Below are positions 60,849-64,000 of a stretch of DNA of 64,000 bases, one piece after another. The DNA lies in the NCBI RefSeq assembly GCF_018138145.1, contig NZ_CP073104.1, forward strand, positions 2,356,001-2,420,000. The letters run 5' to 3'. The translations under genes were made by a program, and so were the position numbers. The notes under the pieces were generated by a model that did not search any database, was not told the DNA's origin, and saw only the letters and a program-made list of their open reading frames with translations. Numbering within the stretch: the first letter of the stretch is position 1; each line of letters begins with the position of its first letter. The DNA comes from Pseudomonas sp. SCA2728.1_7 (GTDB lineage Bacteria; Pseudomonadota; Gammaproteobacteria; Pseudomonadales; Pseudomonadaceae).

Positions 60849-60969
60849 CGGCCACCTCCTGAAAAATATGTGCGGCTATTCTAGCGGTATCTGCCAACAG
60901 GATGCCGGTTTACATGCCCTGCCTCACGGGTAGAATGGCGCCCTTCTCACATCAGCCCGAGCGGACTTC

Positions 60970-62424
60970 ATGGCGTTGCCGACCTTACGGATCATTGGTT
61001 TCATCATCGGCATCTTCCTGATCACCCTGGCCGTGGCCATGGTCGTGCCCATGGCCACCCTGGTGATTTTCGAACGCACCAGCGACCTGCCGTCGTTCCT
61101 CTGGGCGAGCATGATCACCTTCGTCGCCGGCCTCGCGCTGGTGATTCCCGGCAGGCCCGAACACATTCATCTGCGCCCGCGCGACATGTACCTGCTGACG
61201 GTCAGCAGTTGGCTGGTGGTGTGCATTTTCGCCGCGTTGCCGTTCCTGCTGACTCAGCACATCAGCTATACCGACTCGTTCTTCGAAAGCATGTCGGGCA
61301 TTACCGCCACCGGCTCGACCGTGCTCAATCATCTCGACGACATGTCTCCGGGCATCCTGATGTGGCGCTCGTTGCTACACTGGATCGGCGGCATCGGCTT
61401 TATCGGTATGGCGGTAGCGATTCTGCCGCTGCTGCGCATCGGTGGCATGCGCCTGTTCCAGACCGAATCCTCGGACCGTTCGGAAAAGGTCATGCCGCGC
61501 TCGCACATGGTGGCGCGGCTGATCGTCGCGGCTTATGTCGGCATCACCATTCTTGGCAGCCTGGCGTTCTGGTGGGCCGGGATGAGCCCGTTCGATGCGA
61601 TCAACCACGCGATGTCAGCGATTTCCACCGGCGGGTTCTCGACCTCCGATCAGTCGCTGGCCAAGTGGACGCAACCGGCGGTGCACTGGGTGGCGGTGGT
61701 GATCATGATTCTCGGCAGCCTGCCGTTCACCCTGTACGTGGCGACGTTGCGCGGCAACCGCAAGGCGCTGATCAAGGATCAGCAGGTGCAGGGTTTGCTC
61801 GGCATGCTGCTGGTGACCTGGCTGGTGCTCGGCACCTGGTACTGGTGGACGACCAACCTGCATTGGCTGGACGCCCTGCGCCACGTCGCACTGAACGTGA
61901 CCTCGGTGGTCACCACCACCGGTTTTGCCCTCGGCGACTACAGCCTGTGGGGTAACTTCTCGCTGATGCTGTTTTTCTATCTGGGTTTTGTCGGTGGCTG
62001 TTCCGGTTCGACGGCGGGCGGGATCAAGATCTTCCGTTTCCAGGTCGCCTATATCCTGCTCAAGGCCAACCTTAATCAGCTGATTCACCCGCGCGCGGTG
62101 ATCAAGCAGAAGTACAACGGCCACCGCCTCGACGAAGAAATCGTACGCTCGATTCTGACGTTCTCGTTCTTCTTCGCCATTACCATCTGCGTGATCGCGC
62201 TGCTGCTGTCGCTGCTCGGCGTCGACTGGATGACCGCACTGACCGGTGCCGCCAGCACTGTGTCCGGCGTCGGCCCGGGCCTGGGCGAAACCATCGGCCC
62301 GGCGGGTAACTTCGCCACCCTGCCGGACGCGGCCAAGTGGATCCTGTCGTTCGGCATGCTGCTCGGCCGACTGGAGATCATTACGGTGTTTGTACTGTGT
62401 ATTCCGGCCTTTTGGCGTCACTGA
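60970..62424 (+). CDS. trkH: TrkH-family potassium uptake protein
   Basis: 484 residues, with the four pore repeats of the Trk/Ktr/HKT channels. The selectivity loops are seen as SGITATGSTVL, ISTGGFSTSD, VTTTGFALGD and GVGPGLGE. LLHWIGGIGFIGMAVAILPL and GGCSGSTAGGIKIFRFQV are further signatures. It is the membrane subunit that works with TrkA. Its 3' end overlaps the convergent AraC-type gene by 44 bases. Pseudomonads often have more than one TrkH, so the suffix is not certain. Confidence 0.92.
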   Translation: MALPTLRIIGFIIGIFLITLAVAMVVPMATLVIFERTSDLPSFLWASMITFVAGLALVIPGRPEHIHLRPRDMYLLTVSSWLVVCIFAALPFLLTQHISYTDSFFESMSGITATGSTVLNHLDDMSPGILMWRSLLHWIGGIGFIGMAVAILPLLRIGGMRLFQTESSDRSEKVMPRSHMVARLIVAAYVGITILGSLAFWWAGMSPFDAINHAMSAISTGGFSTSDQSLAKWTQPAVHWVAVVIMILGSLPFTLYVATLRGNRKALIKDQQVQGLLGMLLVTWLVLGTWYWWTTNLHWLDALRHVALNVTSVVTTTGFALGDYSLWGNFSLMLFFYLGFVGGCSGSTAGGIKIFRFQVAYILLKANLNQLIHPRAVIKQKYNGHRLDEEIVRSILTFSFFFAITICVIALLLSLLGVDWMTALTGAASTVSGVGPGLGETIGPAGNFATLPDAAKWILSFGMLLGRLEIITVFVLCIPAFWRH

Positions 62425-63442
62425 CCGCACCCGGCGTCTGCAACAACCGCGTCCGGTAGTCACCGGGTGTGGTGTCGAACCAGCGGCGGAACGCGCGAAA
62501 GAAGTTGCTCGGGTCGGCAAAACCCAACAGATAAGCGATTTCCAGCAAGGTCATGCTCGGTTGCGCCAGATACTGCTCGGCCAGTTCGCGGCGGGTGTCG
62601 TCGAGCAACTGCTGAAAACTCGTGCCCTCCTCCTGCAAGCGACGCTGCAAGGTGCGCTGCGACAAATGCAGGGTCTGCGCCACGGTATCGCGCTTCGGCT
62701 CACCTTGCGGCAGCAACCGGCACAGCACCTGTCGCGCCTTGTGGGTCACGCGGCTTTCGGAAAACCGTGCCAGATATTCTCCGGCAAAGCGGTCATGCAA
62801 CAGCGCCATGGCTTCGTTGGCGGTGGGCAGCGGCGCTTCCATGTCGGCGCGTTCGAAGATCAGCGCATCGTACGGTGCGTTGAACATCAGCGGTGCGTGA
62901 AAAGCTTGTTTATAGGGTTCCAGGTCATCCGGCTCAGCGCCCTGCACCAAGACTTTGACCGGATGCAGGGTGCGCCCGCTCAACCAGCCACACAGGCCCA
63001 ATGCACAGGCCAACGAGGCTTCGGCACTTTGCCGGGTCGGCGGCAGATGATCGCCGTGCACGGTCAGAATCAGCGCATAACCCTCATCGAGCAAGCGGAA
63101 ACTCAGGTCGGCGCTCTCGGCGATGATGCGCTGATAACGCACCAGCCGCTGGAAGCCTTCGGCCAGGGTATTGCTCGACATCAGTGCATAGCCGGCGACA
63201 TGAAACGACGCCGGTCGCACCACCTTGCCCATGTTCAGGCCAATCGCCGGGTTGCCGGACAGTTCGACCGCCCGTTGCCAGAGACGGGTCATGGAATCTT
63301 GCGGGAAGCGCGCATCCGGATCATCCAGAGCCGTGTAATCGAGCCCCAGTTGCTTGAACAGAACCCGGCAATCCAGGCCGTCCATCTCCAATGCTTTGAC
63401 AATCCCCATCGCCCAGCTTGCAGAAGTCGTTCGTTCGCTCAT
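62381..63442 (-). CDS. AraC-family transcriptional regulator (353 aa)
   Basis: The N-terminal 240 residues have the arabinose-binding-type fold used by the OruR/VirS group (DPDARFPQDSMTRLWQRAVE, NPAIGLNMGKVVRPASFHVA). The C-terminal AraC helix-turn-helix pair is TVAQTLHLSQRTLQRRLQEE and LEIAYLLGFADPSNFFRAFR with RRWFDTTPGDYRT. Effector and targets are not evident, and the possible target is the divergent DUF962 gene. Its 3' end runs 44 bases into the trkH coding region on the other strand. Confidence 0.9.
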   Translation of the reverse strand: MSERTTSASWAMGIVKALEMDGLDCRVLFKQLGLDYTALDDPDARFPQDSMTRLWQRAVELSGNPAIGLNMGKVVRPASFHVAGYALMSSNTLAEGFQRLVRYQRIIAESADLSFRLLDEGYALILTVHGDHLPPTRQSAEASLACALGLCGWLSGRTLHPVKVLVQGAEPDDLEPYKQAFHAPLMFNAPYDALIFERADMEAPLPTANEAMALLHDRFAGEYLARFSESRVTHKARQVLCRLLPQGEPKRDTVAQTLHLSQRTLQRRLQEEGTSFQQLLDDTRRELAEQYLAQPSMTLLEIAYLLGFADPSNFFRAFRRWFDTTPGDYRTRLLQTPGAVSDAKRPEYTVQTP

Positions 63443-63606
63443 GGCGTTTTTCTTTTACATGAGGGGCCGCATGTTACGGCCTGATTTGCGAAGGATACTA
63501 AAGTGGCGCCGATTGTCACTGGCCCACGCCAATGATCACTCTAGACTCAAATAAGCTACCCGCAGAACAACTCGTCGCCAGAACAATAACCACAGAGAAC
63601 GCGGTC

Positions 63607-63918
63607 GTGGAAAACATCAAGCATTTCAGCAGCTTCGCTGAGTTCTATCCGTATTACCTCAGCGAACACAGCAACAGCACCTGCCGGCGCCTGCATTTCA
63701 TCGGCACGACACTGGTGATTTTCATACTGGCGATGGCCATCGCCAAGGGCGCCTGGCTGCTGTTATTGGCGGTGCCGCTGGCCGGTTACAGCTTCGCCTG
63801 GATCGGGCACTTCTTCTTTGAAAAGAACCGCCCGGCGACTTTCCAGCATCCGCTGTACAGCCTGCTCGGCGACTTCGTCATGTACCGCGACATGATTCTG
63901 GGTCGCGTGGCGTTCTGA
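63607..63918 (+). CDS. Mpo1-like / DUF962 membrane protein (103 aa)
   Basis: GTG start at 63607 (ENIKHFSSFAEFYPYYLSEH) is preferred because this is where DUF962 proteins begin. Upstream in-frame residues look like leader. The family marks are HSNSTCRRLHFIGTTLVIF, GYSFAWIGHFFFEKNRPATF and QHPLYSLLGDFVMYRDM, with two or three spans and several conserved His. The yeast relative Mpo1 is an iron-dependent dioxygenase of 2-hydroxy fatty acids. The bacterial role is unproven. Confidence 0.87.
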   Translation: MENIKHFSSFAEFYPYYLSEHSNSTCRRLHFIGTTLVIFILAMAIAKGAWLLLLAVPLAGYSFAWIGHFFFEKNRPATFQHPLYSLLGDFVMYRDMILGRVAF

Positions 63919-63932
63919 ATGAGGGTCAGCCA

Positions 63933-64000
63933 ATGAATGCCAATGCCCGCTTCACTCACATGAAGGACGGTACGCAGGAAGACTGGGCGATCATCGCCGC
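63933..64000 (+). CDS. Start of a gene, probably HD-family phosphohydrolase (3' end outside window)
   Basis: The ATG at 63933 opens MNANARFTHMKDGTQEDWAI, which continues to the window edge (22 codons). The start matches my memory of a pseudomonad HD-domain phosphohydrolase, but no HD motif is inside the window. It lies 14 bases after the DUF962 stop with an AGGGTCAG site, so it may be co-transcribed. Confidence 0.4.
   Translation, partial: MNANARFTHMKDGTQEDWAIIA

Overview
The window is chromosomal DNA of a fluorescent pseudomonad (Pseudomonas fluorescens group). This rests on the high-GC coding DNA, the flgFGHIJKL gene order, the phhR / phhABC locus, many copies of a Pseudomonas-type REP doublet, and the typical rluB-scpB-scpA and yciO-rnm-yciB-yciI neighbourhoods. 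No rRNA, tRNA, CRISPR array or insertion sequence was seen.

Region 1 (1-26.7 kb, all minus strand) is the flagellar hook/ring operon flgFGHIJKL followed by flagellar-glycan genes. A sigma-54-like -24/-12 element precedes flgF, and the operon runs into a very large glycosyltransferase gene that ends at a rho-independent terminator. A second operon follows a strong sigma-54-like element. It first makes a CDP-linked sugar (rfbF, rfbG, 3,5-epimerase, C-methyltransferase, aminotransferase, N-acyltransferase, CmcI-like methyltransferase) together with a second giant glycosyltransferase. It then makes CMP-pseudaminic acid (pseB, pseC, a pathway methylase, pseF and a pseG-GNAT fusion cut by the window edge). 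Most of its genes overlap by 4 bases. The flagellin is therefore probably decorated with pseudaminic acid plus an unusual branched amino sugar.

Region 2 (26.7-33.5 kb) is aromatic amino acid catabolism: phhR divergent from phhABC with two PhhR/TyrR-type boxes between them. Two small conserved-looking proteins, an MFS transporter and the ribosome-rescue factor ArfB follow.

Region 3 (33.5-42.5 kb) is an accessory island: three palindromic operator-like sites, a PAAR protein, a 1,554-residue Rhs effector with a 113-residue variable toxin tail, its overlapping immunity gene, and an AT-rich row of orphan immunity genes. Two remnants of a displaced toxin tail lie among the orphans.

Region 4 (42.5-50.4 kb) is also accessory. 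It has an enterobacterial-type queC, a VUT-family (YhhQ-like) transporter with its XRE regulator, an SHMT-fold enzyme lacking two active-site tyrosines, aroP, and a 45-residue acidic peptide gene separated by a perfect 11-bp hairpin from a leucyl-aminopeptidase-like gene. The last pair is the best candidate for an undescribed system.

Region 5 (50.4-64 kb) is housekeeping: rluB, a DUF1289 protein, scpB-scpA, YrdC/YciO, Rnm, YciB, YciI, a CpxR/CpxP/CpxA-like envelope stress system whose cpxP gene is boxed by two REP doublets, a nitroreductase, TrkH, an AraC regulator, an Mpo1/DUF962 protein and the start of a further gene.
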